Under the pieces are notes generated by a model. The model made no database searches. It saw only the letters and a list, made by a program, of their open reading frames with translations, and was not told the origin of the DNA. The position numbers and the translations under genes are program-made. Below, in pieces: positions 45,223-57,602 of a DNA stretch of 64,000 bases. Source of the stretch: Thalassia testudinum (lineage: Eukaryota > Streptophyta > Magnoliopsida > Alismatales > Hydrocharitaceae); the NCBI GenBank assembly GCA_037157565.1, contig JAZHRO010000013.1:72905501-72969500 (forward strand), written 5' to 3'. Position 1 is the stretch's first letter. The number at the start of each line of letters is the position of its first letter.

Positions 45223-47875
45223 TGTTACGACTCGGTTCCCGAATCCCTACAGGACCCTAGACCGGCTTGCCTCGACTAATCCCAAGACCCAGTCGTCCAA
45301 CAAGAAATAACCAAAAAGCAGGAAAGTAAACCACATTCACTATGCTAAGTAACTAACAGTAAAAGAGTACAAGCAGTAAAGGAAGTAAAAGTTGCTAACA
45401 ATACATATCACCACCACAATAGTAAAGTAGAACAAAGTACATAACAGAAACGGTAACAACAGTCTAACTCACTAGCAAAAGGAAGTACAACAAAAATAGG
45501 AACTATTGCTGGGCTCGACTGGGCCCAGCACCCTCTACAACAGGTGACTCAGGCTGCTCAACTCCTGGACCTGAAAAGGGTTATGAGTAAATGGAGTCAG
45601 CGAACGCTAAGTAGAGTGGTAACCAACTAACTAAAGCAGTAAAGACTAACAGGTAAATTATCTTTTCCAATTATTTTATTTTACTAGTCATTTCCTTTTT
45701 TACCCATTAGTTTACTTTCAGATCTCTTTCTTGATCTCAATTGTTCCTTGTAGGAACGATCTTGATTGCAGTCTTTTCTGAAGAGTAGAAGACGCACGTG
45801 GTGCTCTCCTGGCCGAAAGAGTCTCCCGTGGTGATCCTACACCTAGTCAACCACCCCGGGGTCACTGTCTAGACATAGCGGGGACTATGGCACGCGCGGT
45901 AAGTGCACAGGTAGCTACCCCGCACTGGCACGCGGTCAGTTGTTTCCGCTAACGGGTACGCCCAAAGTACAGCACGAAACAGTATAGGGCCTAACCCTCT
46001 CAGTAACAGGGGTCTAGCCCCTCAGAACCAAACAGGGGTCTCGCCCCTTCACAGTCCGCGCATCCTCGTCTTACTACCCCAGTTTGCTTAGAGGGCCAAA
46101 GAAAAAGTCGGTGTAGGTTGGCTAGCTTAACCCCAGGCCCTATGGGGTGGCTAACTCCCTCCCTACACTAATAGCTCTCCCCGATATTGTGTACACGAGG
46201 GCCAACAGGAGTCGGTGTAGAGTGGCTATTCCTAACCTCGGGTCCCAACCCAAGAGCAGATAACTCTGCTCTACACTAAAAAGGGGACAATCGTTTCCCT
46301 TGGTACCACGTGCTCAAGGGCCAGCACACTTCCCAGTCACATTTCCAGATCCATTCCATTTATCCACAGGAGCTCTACTCCTAATTCCTCATAGGGTTCA
46401 TGCTCGCATTCACCATGTTGTTCCATACCAGGTTTTATCATTCACATTTCCATTCTCATATTATACACATGCAGCTCGTATTTCCATCATTTAACATATA
46501 CAACAAGTAATGTCACAGGTAACTGTTTAACTAGTACAGGAATTTCATATTTCACAGGCAACTCGTATTTATTAACAGGCAGTTATTTACCTTTCTATTC
46601 ATTCATTTAAGATTGCAATCTCAAACACACATACAAACAGTGCAAGTACTTCTCGTCCTAAGATTCATGCCACATCCTAGGTTTCTAGTTATCCAATTTC
46701 ACATATGCATTCATGTTTTATAATTAAAACAAGGGAAACCACTCTACCAGACAATCCGGGCGTATAGGGGGCTCTAACGGCAGGCTCACGTGCCTCTACA
46801 GACCCTGAATGCACAATAGATCGAAGTCCTATACCAAGGGACATACCACAACGGAATGTTCAGAATAGTATATAAAGTTTTTTAACAGGTAGAGGAACTC
46901 ACAAGGAAACCACAGATATCTTGTTTGTGTAAAACGAACCTTAAACGGGTCAAAAATAGGACTGCAGACCTAAATCAGACGTCTGGAACAAGGTCCAAAC
47001 GTCTTAAAAGTCACCAGGGTCTCACCTCAGGTTCCTACGTCGACTTTAGATGTCCATAACCCCTACTTGACCGTCTGAACCCAGCTCCAGACATCCGATC
47101 TCTCCTCTAGTCGTCTAGGAGTGCTTCCGATCGTCTGGTAAGCTATCCAGACTTCCGAAATGCATGGGAAGGTGTGCCCCGTGCCTTCCCAAAGCTATCC
47201 CTGCACGCGACAAACGATATCCTTCTCTTTTAGCCACGCAGATCGACACTGCGGTGCGACCTACATGGCCGTAACCGCAAGAGGAACATACATTCGCGAA
47301 ACTCTGCTTTTAGACATCCGGTGTCGTCACCAGATGTCCAACCCGTCGTTTGGATGACACGCCAGACATCTGATTCTGGGAAAAACCCAGAACTAGATCG
47401 ACCTCCTACTCCTCTTGCCGCGTGCAGCCTCGGCCTCTCCTCCTCGTCTGGAGCAAAGTGTCAGGGACGTCTCCCCCGACGCGCTCCTCCTCCTGCACGC
47501 GTCGCTCCGGCCGTGCATCCTCCGGCGAGCTCCGACGAGCTCGCGAACACAAGCTCCTCCTCTCTTCACGCCGCCTCTCCTCCTCGCTCGCACGCCCTCT
47601 CTCGCGCTTGTCCCTCTCACTACAGAGGAGAGGAAGAAGGAAGGTGGTGGTGGAGTGGAGAAGAGAGGAAGGGGGGAGGGGTTATATAGAGGGTGCGGCT
47701 AAGGTTTTGGTGGAGGAGAGAAGAGAGAGAAAGAGAGAAAAGAGGGAGACTGTCTGCACGCAGCCAGCACATAGAAGCAACCATGCGTACAAAATTTTCA
47801 ATTTCCAGACGTCTAGAAAGGGGTCCAGACGTCTGACTGATAGTCCAGATGTCTTAAAAGGCTCAGAATAGAACA
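45223..47875 (-). mobile_element. Solo LTR, same family, inverted (copy B)
   Basis: Reverse complement of the copy A family over most of its 2653 bp: the 45223-45300 end matches 44581-44661, and the 47790-47875 end matches 41948-42050. Its minus strand has a TATA-like TATATAA at 47682-47690. The flanks AGGAT and GGTCT do not form a TSD, so one end may be rearranged. It interrupts the Tat-like gag. Confidence 0.75.
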
Positions 47876-48401
47876 GGTCTTTACAAGGACCTTGACCAAG
47901 GCCCTCCTGGAAATCTAGGTGAGGGAGGAACAATATCAAGCTAGGCTGGCTACTCTTAGGGCTAAAGAGCTTTCAGTCGCCGAGAAACTCCAGAAGATCA
48001 AATAGATCAGTGAGTTCAACAAAATCCCACCAGAGGAGCCCCGCCAATCAAGCCTTGAAGATGAGTAGCAAAGGTGGTGTCATACGGTGGAGGACGAGAA
48101 TGCCCGCCTGCGTGAATAGCTCAAAAAGTTAAAATGAGAGCTTAGTAGCCAGAAAGGGGAGGATCCTCCCGATCTGCCTAAAGTTTCCCGATCGCCTTCG
48201 TCGGAAGAGCACTCAAGGGCTCTACCCCTAATGACCAACAATGGAGGCTCTATCCCTGAAATCATCCACCAGGTCGCCAAGGCAATCTAGGGTATACGCC
48301 CTCGGGCTTAAGTCAACACCTACCCTTTTCACTGAAGAGGTGATAACAACCCCCCTATCAAAGAAATTCAAGTAGCCCGTCATGACCCGATATGACGGGA
48401 C

Positions 48402-50066
48402 TGTTGGTGCAAGGGCACCATGATCGTCAATTTTGATGGTAACAAAACACTTGTGTTTTAAACATTTGCATTTGAGTTTAAGATTTCAGGATAATTGCAA
48501 ATGGATACAAGTGTGAAGGAGTTTCAGCTAGCATCCATGGTAGATTGGAGGAAATCGCTGGAGGAGAAGAAGCTTCACGTGGGGTGAGAGCTTGAAGTCA
48601 TGAAAAATAGGATAGAAGCCTTTTTTGTTCTTGTAACTTGTAATCTATTTTCATTTGTTTTTTCTCTTTGCTCTTTATTTTTGTTTAGATTATATGTTAA
48701 AGAGCCTCAAAGTAACTAAACCTTAGTCCTAGGAACACTTTCTAAACCCTAGGACACTTAAACAACTCTTAAGGAACTTAGAAAATCAAAGTAGGCATTA
48801 GACAGCTTGATCAAACGTCTGATACTTGACTTTAAGACGTCTGACTGTTTTGATCAAACGTCCAAACACTTAGGCCGGAGAATCACCTTCTGTCTGCCAC
48901 TTTTAGACGTTCAGCCCTTAGTCCAGACGTCTAATGACTTTGCCAGACCTATAATTAGTGGAACGTTGGCTTAGAAATTTGATCATTGAAGAACGACCCT
49001 TGATCTTCTATCAGACGTCCATAGAGGACCTCAGATGTCTGATATATAGACATTAGCCTCAATTGAGCCAAAATCACTTTGCACAGATCTAATAGCCGTT
49101 TGTGCCTTGAGAAATCAATTCCCGCAATTAATTAGGTTTCCAAATGTCCAGACCTGGTGCCAGATGTTTGACCTATCGTCTAACCGACTTACACTAGAAC
49201 CTTGTTTAGGTCCAACTAAATCAATAAGGGAACCCATCTAGTATTAGACGTCTAATTTGATTATCAGACATCTTATACTTGTTTTCCAGCCGTCTGATAT
49301 TAGATCCAAACATCTGATAACCATGTCAGAATAATTAATGACGCTGGTTCCAGCCCAATCTGCCTTGGGTTGTTCCCAATGACTATAAAAGCCTTCCAAG
49401 GCCTTCCAAAGCCTTCCCAAGCCATCTATACATAGGAGATGCCCCTTCCTTTGTTAGATACACCTTGAGAATCCATTTCCACATCCTTTATGTCCAAGAA
49501 AACCAATGAATCACCTAGAAGTGTTATTACTCTCCAAACCCTTAACTACACACTTGAGAGTTTCATCTTTGTTGCACGTCCGCTCTCTCACCTACGATTA
49601 CGAGAGCGTCATGCCATTGCGTGAATCACGCACCCACGTCACTTGTCGACACACTTCCACCAAAGGGAAGATCCTTTACCTATAGTAGCTAGATTCAATT
49701 ATTTACATTGTGGCTCTATAGGATATTTTGCATTTGTCTTTGGCAATGAATCACCTAGAAGTGTTGTTGCTCTTCAAACCCTTAACTACACTCTTAAGAG
49801 TTTCATCTTTGTTGCACACCCACTCTCTCGCCTACGATTACGAGAGTGTCATGCCGTCGCGTGAATCACGCACCCACGTCACTAGTCGACGTACTTCCAC
49901 CAAAGGGAAGATCCTTTACCTATAGTAGCTAGATTCAATTATTTATATTGTGGCTCTATAGGATATTTTGCATTTGTTTTTGGTTGGGTATTCGCTTTAC
50001 GAATTCCAATCTCTATCGAGAGGCTAAACACTTCTCGTGAAGAGGAGGGGTTTTGAGGAACACTAC
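48402..50066 (+). mobile_element. Sirevirus-like LTR, older copy, cut at 50067
   Basis: Starts TGTTGGTGCAAGGGCACC and follows the 21820 LTR throughout, including the degenerate CAGACGTCTG array at 48800-49320. It has an internal 240-bp tandem duplication. The text stops at GAGGAACACTAC, where the younger LTR continues with CCTCGTACTT; the rest was displaced by later insertions. Confidence 0.82.
49504..49983 (+). repeat. 240-bp tandem duplication inside the LTR
   Basis: Two units, 49504-49743 and 49744-49983, both starting caatgaatcacctagaag and ending before the ggttgggtattc text. They are about 93% identical by eye. The younger LTR at 21820 has one unit. Confidence 0.85.
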
Positions 50067-53000
50067 TGATGGGAACACCATCATGAGCCATAACTAGCTC
50101 ATTTTGATCCAAATAAGTTAGTAAATGTTCCTACATGACTGCCAGAGAGCTATAATTCACTGCAAATCCATTCTGAGGGAGAGAGAAGAAACCAGGGTTA
50201 AAACTGTAATTTAACCATCATAACTTGAATACAGTACAACCATGGGTTTTCTTAGGGGTTAATTGAGGGTCAAATGATCTTAAAAGGATAATAAGTGGGT
50301 TAAAACAGACAAAAAGGGTTTTCACGTGTTTTGAGAATTAAATGACTTTTGAAACCCTAAAAACAGACCCTCTTAATCAACTGAGGTTCTGGTCATGATA
50401 AAATTCACCTAAACCCTCTAAAATTCATAGAAAAATATTCTCTAAGGTTTAGTACCTTCAAATTGACCATCAAAACCTGTTTTGGCCTAAAATAGAGTCT
50501 TAGACAGATATTTACCTTAATTTGGATTTTTGCATAAATTACCAAGTCAAACACGGTAAAAATCAAAATCTAGCTTCACCATTGGATTCCTTAGGTCTAA
50601 ATTAGGTTTGTATCAAAAAATAGATCCAAGCTGAAATTGTCTTGACCTAGTTTGCAAATTGGTTCTGTCTGATTACATTTATGTTCTTAACTTTCAAAAT
50701 CTTTACAAATAGACCCCTAACTTTGTCATCGTTTTCACAAATAGGTCTCTACCACCATTAATCCTATTCCTACAAGCATCGGCGACCTAACATTGGTAAG
50801 AACTCCTTGATTCCTTGACGAATCCTTTTCAAATTTGAAAGGGAAGTTCATCAAGGAATTCTCTTTCTTTTGAGCCAAATCTCATGCCCCAAAACCTTCC
50901 CAATCACTCATGCGAATGCATGAGAGATTTGGGTATCAGAAAATTTCTTCCTCTAGCGAAGCTTTCCAAGCTTCCCAAGCCCAAAACCTCCTCTAAAGGC
51001 CTATAAAAAGACCCCTAGATCAAACAATTCTCCTTAAGCTCGAATTTGACCAGAGTAACCCCCCAATTCTTCTCTCCTCCTCCTCCAGCCGAAGTGCTCT
51101 TCGAGCTCCGATGACTCTCCTTGCCTCTTCTCATCGTCTGACCGCAATACTAGCGGCAGATCCTCCTTCCTCGCCTTCTTCCCCGTCGAGCAGTACCAGC
51201 CGGCGTCCCTATCCCCTTCATCCTCGCCATCCAACCCTTATCAGAGGCAACTTCATCTCCGGTGCCGGTCATACCACAATCGATGCCATCTCCATTCCCC
51301 ATCGTTTGCTACCTCTCCCAGACGACTCCTCAGCTTCCCCTCATCACAACAACAACTTCAACACTCCAATTCAACCCCGCCAATGCCCTCCGCGACTTCG
51401 TCTTCCATCTCGTTGGCAGACCTTCGGCGAGCATTAACGGCCACCACAACCCACCTACACTGCCGCTCTCGCACTCCACACCTTCACTGTTCATCGTAGA
51501 TCAAAAACCCTAACTTAGTAAGGGCTATTGATCTCTCTCTCGCCCCCGAACAGACCCACCTTTACACGCACAGTCCGACTTCACCTCACATGCACAGACC
51601 ACGCCACACCACACAACCATCACCGTCGCACTTGCCATGGTCCGGCAATACTTCCTGAGCCTTTTGATGTGGCCAAAAGGCCTTCTTGTTGATTTTAGGT
51701 ACTCGCCCCCTCTGCCATTTACGTAGTAAGCCTCGATCTTGCGTGAAGCTCTCTCCAGACTTGCAGCTCCAGGCACCACCTGTAGGTGACGCAGATTGGC
51801 TTCAGGTTTCATCCTAAGGCCGCAATTGGAAGCCACACCCTCAGCAGCTGCCTTGATTGGAAGGCGATCCAGCCGCAGACGCACGCGAAGAAGAGGCACT
51901 ATCTTTAGTGCCACCTTGAAAGTTGAAGGGCGCATAACACCGCATAAATTGAATTTGTGTCTAAGGCTCTTTGCCTCATACATTGAGGGTGAGGTCCCCG
52001 CTCACTTGCGCCTCGCCCGTAACCCTTCTCCGGAGGGCCTGGCGCAGACCCGACCCGCCTAACCTGTTTCCACTCCTCAGCTGCAATCACGCCCGCAGCC
52101 CTAGACCCGTGTATGCTCTTGGTCCGAAACCCGATAGCCCAGTACTATTGCAGGCTCTGGGAGAGCACAACTGGTGACAGCCTTCCTCTATAGTTCTATT
52201 ATTTTGTCGTAGTATAGTATAGAGAAGTGATTACCAGTTTAATACAATTTGTTACTCAAAAATAAAAGAGTTCCCGAGGTCGAACTTAGGGAGCAAACTG
52301 TATTATAGAGATACAAATTCTTATTACAAAAATAAAGAGATAGAGAGAGGGAGAGATAAAAATTTGGTTTCTTCTTTCTTCCTCTTTGTTTTCTCTTATC
52401 TTTGGCTTTTGGTTTTTCTTCTTTGTTTATCTCCTGGTGGTCTTCTTCTTCTGCCTTCTGTTCTTCTTATTTCTTCTCTTCTTCAGAGCTCCTCATCTTC
52501 TTTTCTTTCAGTTCTGCCTTTCTTCAGCTTCTCCTTTCTTCTTTCTGCCTCAGCTGTAAAGCTTTTCTTCTTGCGATCCCTTGCTCAGTGGCACGGCGTC
52601 TTCGTTCTCCTTCTTTCTCTGCAGTCCTTTTACTGCAGGGTGTCGTCTGATTTTCCAATCAGACGACTTAAATCGCCGCTGCTACAGTGCTCCACCTTCT
52701 TTCAGTCTTCGTCGGCCTTCTTCTTCTTCTCTTCTTCCATGGTTCTTCTTCTTTGTTTACCTGTGCCTGCACACTTCAAAGTTTACGTCAGTGGGCAAAA
52801 CCTACTCTACCCCCCCCGGCGTCACTCTCTCTCAGAATTCGCTCTTACGAAAGCTCTCCCAGAGCAACCGGGTAAATCGAGTACGCGGGTCGCGCCCGGG
52901 TCCAGGCCCACCGGCGTGCGGTGGTGGGCGAGGAGTGCAGGTTGGGCTAATCGGATCGGAGCCAGGTCCGCGGGGCGTGAGCGCAGACGAGGCCGGGTAA

Positions 53001-54988
53001 TCGGGCGGGTGAAGGGGACCTCACCCCGTGTGCTGAGGCGATAAGGCTTATTCACAAAAACAATTTAAACGGTGAAAGAGTTGCGAGGCTTACCGATGTG
53101 GGACTAAACTGAGGCCTCTCCTCGCGTGCGCCTGCTGGAAGACCGCGGCCTTGCTTCTGCAGCTGCAGCTTCAATTTTCGTCGGTTGCTGGCTGGCTGCC
53201 TTCGCAGGAGTCTCCGTAATCCGCAGCAGCTGGAGACCTGGAGTCCTCAAGCCTGGAGCGCGGGAGAAGCTGCTTCAATGTGGCGTTAATGGCGGTCGAG
53301 CCTCAGAACTTGTCGGACACGAATATGGCCTCTCGGCCTGATCAAACTACTGGGGAACCTTCGTCGTGGCACGGCGAAGGTGTTGAGCTGTGCGGCAAGC
53401 CGCAAGGCGGTGTCTGGCGGCAGCCCTAGGTCGGACTGCAATCGGAGAAATGGGTTTGTTTGGGGGAGCGTTACGGAGGTGTGGAGTGGCAGTGGAGGGG
53501 TGGGGGGTGCTCAGTGTGATGAGGCGGAGGTTCGGTGAGGGTCGGCGAGGCGTGTGAGGCTGTGGAGCGATGGGGGCATCTCGCCGGAGGGTGGCCGGAG
53601 ACGAAGGGGGTGACGATGGTCATGGTCGGTCGAGGGCTTAATTGAACAAATTGAAACCGGGGAAAGAAAGAGGAGAGGAAGGGAAGTAGTTCTAACTTAC
53701 TTGCAGGGACGAAGGGGGAGCAGCAGGGCGACAGTCGTATCGACTGTCGCCGAAGAAGAAGATGCCCAGGGGAAGGGGTGGCGGCGAGGAGAGGGCTGGA
53801 GAGGCGCCAGCTGGGTACGGCGTGGCGCGGGAAGAGCGATGGGGGGCAACCCTGCAGCTGGTAGTGCGGCAGAGCGACGAGGAGGAAGAGGAGAGGCCGC
53901 CGGAGCTGGAAGGCTTCTTGTCGGAGTGGGAAGGGAGGAAGTGGGGGTCTTTCTCCGTCAGGACCGAGCTCGGAAGAACGGTAGAGCGACGGGGGCATTT
54001 ATAGGGACCGAATCAGAGAGGAAGGCGGAGGGAGACGACGTGTCTCCCTCGCCGGAGATGGAAACCCATACCGTCCGTGCGTTCGCACGGCCGGTATGGT
54101 GGGTTACAGCGACCAGGGGGTGTCCCTGCGACGGCTGACGACGTAGGGCACCCCTGGTTTACTTGCCAGACCCTCCCCCTCACCCTGCGCGGCGCCATGC
54201 TCCGCGCAAGGTCGCCGGAGTATGGTGCTGGCAGGTTTCGCAGGGAGGACCTGAACGCAAAGAACGAAGGGGAGTTAGGGGTCAAAATGCGAGGGTTCAA
54301 AAGTTGAGGGCCAAAAAGTAAATATATGAGGACCAAAGTGTAAGGTTGGTCAAGAAGGTTTCTTCTTAGGCTCAAGTTTTTATACATGACTAATTAGGAC
54401 CTAAGGAATATGATGGTGAATTTTATTTCTAGATTAAACCTTGTTTGACTGGTCAATTTACGCAAAAACCTAAATTAAGTTATTAATTGGGTATGGTTCT
54501 CAATGTAGGTCAAGATGGGTTCCTAAGGTCAAATTGAAGGTTCTAAACCCTAGAGAGTATTTTTCTATGAATTTTAGAGGGTTTATTCCATTTTTTATTT
54601 GCCTTGAACCTCGTGAATTGAAGTGGGTTTGTTTTAGGGTTACAGATTATCATTTATTTCCTTGAAATTGCTGTAGCCCTTGCCAGATCATCTCATCCCA
54701 CTTTTATTCTTATTAGGTTGCTTTGACCTATGTTTGGACCCTGAATTATCCTGTATGCAGATTATACTGGTAAAATTGTATTTTTACCCCTTATGACTTG
54801 TTTTCTCCTTAAACTCAGAATTCTCTGAGTTAAGCCTTTCCTTGAGTTATATAGGAGCTTTTATCCTTTGTGTTAGGTCAAAATGAGCTAGTTATGGCTC
54901 ATGATGAGGTTCTCATCAACAACCTAACGAGAGGAAGAGACAAACGTGTGTGGGGCCAGGGGGTTTTGCTCTATAGAGAATTGGATGA
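50067..54988 (+). mobile_element. Athila-like LTR, forward, divergent, interrupted twice
   Basis: Starts TGATGGGAACACC and follows the 54989 LTR as far as 52171 (ggctctgggagagcac). After the solo LTR it resumes at 54924 (agaggaagagac...gggggttttgctc), matching about 56890-56960 of the 54989 LTR. It is cut off at 54988 by the large Athila element. Confidence 0.72.
52172..54918 (-). mobile_element. Athila solo LTR, reverse
   Basis: 2747 bp, reverse complement of the 54989-57602 LTR. The plus-strand edges are TGGTGACAG and CTCATCA. Perfect TSD ACAAC at 52167-52171 and 54919-54923. Open frames within it (52364-53044, 53471-53998) are compositional: one covers a CT-rich block, the other GC-rich text. 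Confidence 0.85.
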
Positions 54989-57602
54989 TGATGAGAACCT
55001 CATCATGAACCCTAATTAGCACAATATAACCTAGATATGCGAGAAAAAGCTCCTACATAACTCATAGAAAGGCTTGACTCAGAGAATTCTGAGTTTGTAA
55101 AGAAAATAGGTCATAAGAGGTAAAATTGTAATTTCACCAACACAATCAGTAAACAGGGTAACTCAGGGTTCAAACATAGGTCAAACTAACCTAATAAGAA
55201 GGAAAGTGGGATGATTTGATCCAACAAGGGCTACAGCAACTCCACAGAATTAAATGACATTCTGTAACCCTAAAACAAACCCACTTCAATTCACGAGGTG
55301 CGAGGCAAAGTAAAAATCGGCTAAACCCTCTAAAATTCATAGAAAAATAATCTCTAGGGTTTAAAACCTTCAATTTGTCCTTGGGAACCCATTTTGACCT
55401 ACATTGAGAATCATGCCCAATTAATGATTTAATTTGGGTTTTATGTAAATTGGCCGGTCAAACAAGGTCTGACCTAGAAATAAAATTCACCATTAGAATC
55501 CTTAGGTCTCATTTAGTCATGCATAAAAACTTGAGCCTAATAAGAGACCTTCTTGACCGACTTTGCATTTTGGTCCTCATCTATTATGTTTTGACCCTCA
55601 ACTTTCGAAACCCTCACATTTTGGCCCCTAGGTTCTTCGTCGTTCTTTGCACTTAGGTCCCCCCTGCAAATCTCTGAGCAGCGCCATGCTTCGGCGACTT
55701 CGCGTGGAGCATGGTGCCGCGCAGGGTAAGGGAGGCCCTCTACCAGTTGAATCGGGTGTTCCCTGCGACGTCTGCTATCGCAGGGACACCACCATGACCT
55801 CTGCCATCGCCCACACCTTCCGTGCGAATGCGGGGAAGGTATGGGTTGCAACTCCGACCATTCTCCAGCGAGGGAGGCACGTCGCCTCCCTGCGCCCACC
55901 CCTCCGCCTTCACCTTTATAAGGACCGCCGTCGCCAGCCGACGGGGGCAGCTCGATCCTGACGGAGAAAAACCCCGATTTTTCCTCTCTTCCCACTCCGG
56001 CGACAGTCGATACGACTGCCGCCCTGCTCCGGCCCTTTCGTCCTTGTAACTAGGTCAAAACTACTCCCCATCTCCCCCTCTTTCTTTTCCTCACTGTCTT
56101 TCATTAGATTAAACCCTCGACCGCTCCTGTCCACCGTCACCTTCTTCGTCTCTAGCCACCCTCCGGCGAGACTCTCGCATCGCTCCGCCGCCCCACACGC
56201 CTTGCCGACCCTCGCATAACCTCCGCCTCATCACGTTGAACAACCTCCGCCCACCCACTGCCGCTCTACACCCACTCATCGCTCCCCCGAACACACCCAC
56301 ACATTCGGTCACAGGGCGACCTATGCACGCACGCCTAGGCCGCCCCACGACCTGCTGCACCTCGCATTACCTTCGCCGTGCCACGGCGAAGGTCCCCCGC
56401 TGATCTGATTAGGCCGAGAGGCCCTTTTCGTGTCTGGCAGTTTCGACGCCCGGCAGCCATTGACGCTGCATTGAAGCAGCTCCACGCACGCTCCAGGCTT
56501 CGGAACTCTAGTGCTCCAGGTGTTGCGAGGTCGGGAGGGTAGTGCGAAGGCAACTAACCCAGCAATTGACACGAATAGGGCCTGCAACTGAGGAAGCGAA
56601 GCTGCGGTCTGCTGCGGGCGCGTGAAGGAGAACAGTGGGTTTTAGTCCCACATCGGTAAGCGACGAAGCATACACATGGTTTATATTGTTTTTGTGAATT
56701 CTGCTTAATGCCTCCGAAAGCACTGGGGTGATGTCCCGCACCTACTCACCTTCCCAGTCCGCGAGCTCATCACGCGGATCCGGCGGACCCGACCCGACAC
56801 TACCTGCGCACTCCTCGCGTACCAAACACGTAGGTACGCCTGGTCACGGGCACGAAACCCGACCCGATTACCCGCGGCTCTAGGAGAGTGTCTTGTGAGT
56901 GGTTTACAGAGAGAGAGAGACGTGTGGGTAGAGGGACAGGGTAGGTTTTGCTCTTTGTGCAGGGACAGGGTAAGGAAGAAGAAGAAGAAGGAGAACGAGA
57001 AGGCCAAAGAAGAAGAAGGTCACACTTGGCCGCAGGAAGAAGACAAAGCAAAGAAGAAGAAGGAAGAAGAAGACCGCAGGAAGAAGAAGAAGCACAAAGG
57101 AAGCACTGTAGCAGACACCACTTAAGCCGTCTGATTGAGAAATCAGACGACGGGTGTAGCTCTGCAGACAAAGCAAAGAAGAAGAAAAAGAAAAGACAAG
57201 GTGCCGCAGCTGAAAGAAAAGAGAAGAAGGAAGAAAGAAGAAGAAAGAAAGAAGACAAAGAAGAGAAGAAGAAGAACTGAAGATGATCAAGAAAAGAGAA
57301 GAAGAGAAGAAAAAGAAGAGAAAAAGAAGACAAGCAAAGAGAGAAAGAAGAGAAGAAAAAGCCAAGAAACAAAATCTACTTCTCCCACTCTCTCTCTCTC
57401 TTATTTTTGTAATAAAGAAGCATTGTACTTCTAGAATTCTAGTAGCTCCCTGAGTTCGACCTCGGAAGAAAAACATTTCTGAGTAAATAGTAATAGTGGC
57501 AATGACGACAAACTGTAGCTATTTTCTCTGTACCACAACGACATTACTATAATAAGAACAAACAAAAGACTGGCTAAGCTTCGGTCGCACTGCTACTATT
57601 CA
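54989..57602 (+). repeat. 5' LTR of the Athila element
   Basis: 2614 bp, TGATGAGAACC to CTATTCA. It contains a GA-rich block of about 420 bp (56950-57370) and a perfect 9-bp hairpin (57128-57149). Confidence 0.85.

Larger units (their letters stand above)
41800..48401 (+). mobile_element. Tat-like Gypsy element, 5' part, repeatedly interrupted
   Basis: The LTR begins TGATGAGGAGC (41800) and ends CTGATCA (45009); without the nested solo LTR it is about 490 bp. A TATA-like ctataaatag lies at 44789. The primer site ATTGGCGTCGTCTGTG follows at 45010. Gag text runs 45020-45222 and, after a second insertion, 47880-48401, where FTEEVITTPL and PVMTRYDGT-like text (typical of Tat-group gag) is readable. 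The rest of the element is not in the window or is lost. Confidence 0.7.

Noticed and set aside
45218..47880. Target-site duplication around inverted solo LTR B
   Set aside because: The flanks AGGAT and GGTCT do not match in any one-base shift.
52364..53044. 226-codon open frame, Leu/Ser/Phe-rich
   Set aside because: It is translation of the CT-rich block of a solo Athila LTR; the reverse copy gives Lys/Glu-rich frames at 56948-57434. Compositional only.
53471..53998. 175-codon minus-strand frame and its plus-strand partner at 53701-54138
   Set aside because: Both are inside the same solo LTR, overlap each other on opposite strands and have no family features.
56800..57476. Two 190-codon minus-strand frames rich in Leu, Phe and Ser
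   Set aside because: They are the complement of the GA-rich LTR block and resemble membrane protein only through base composition.
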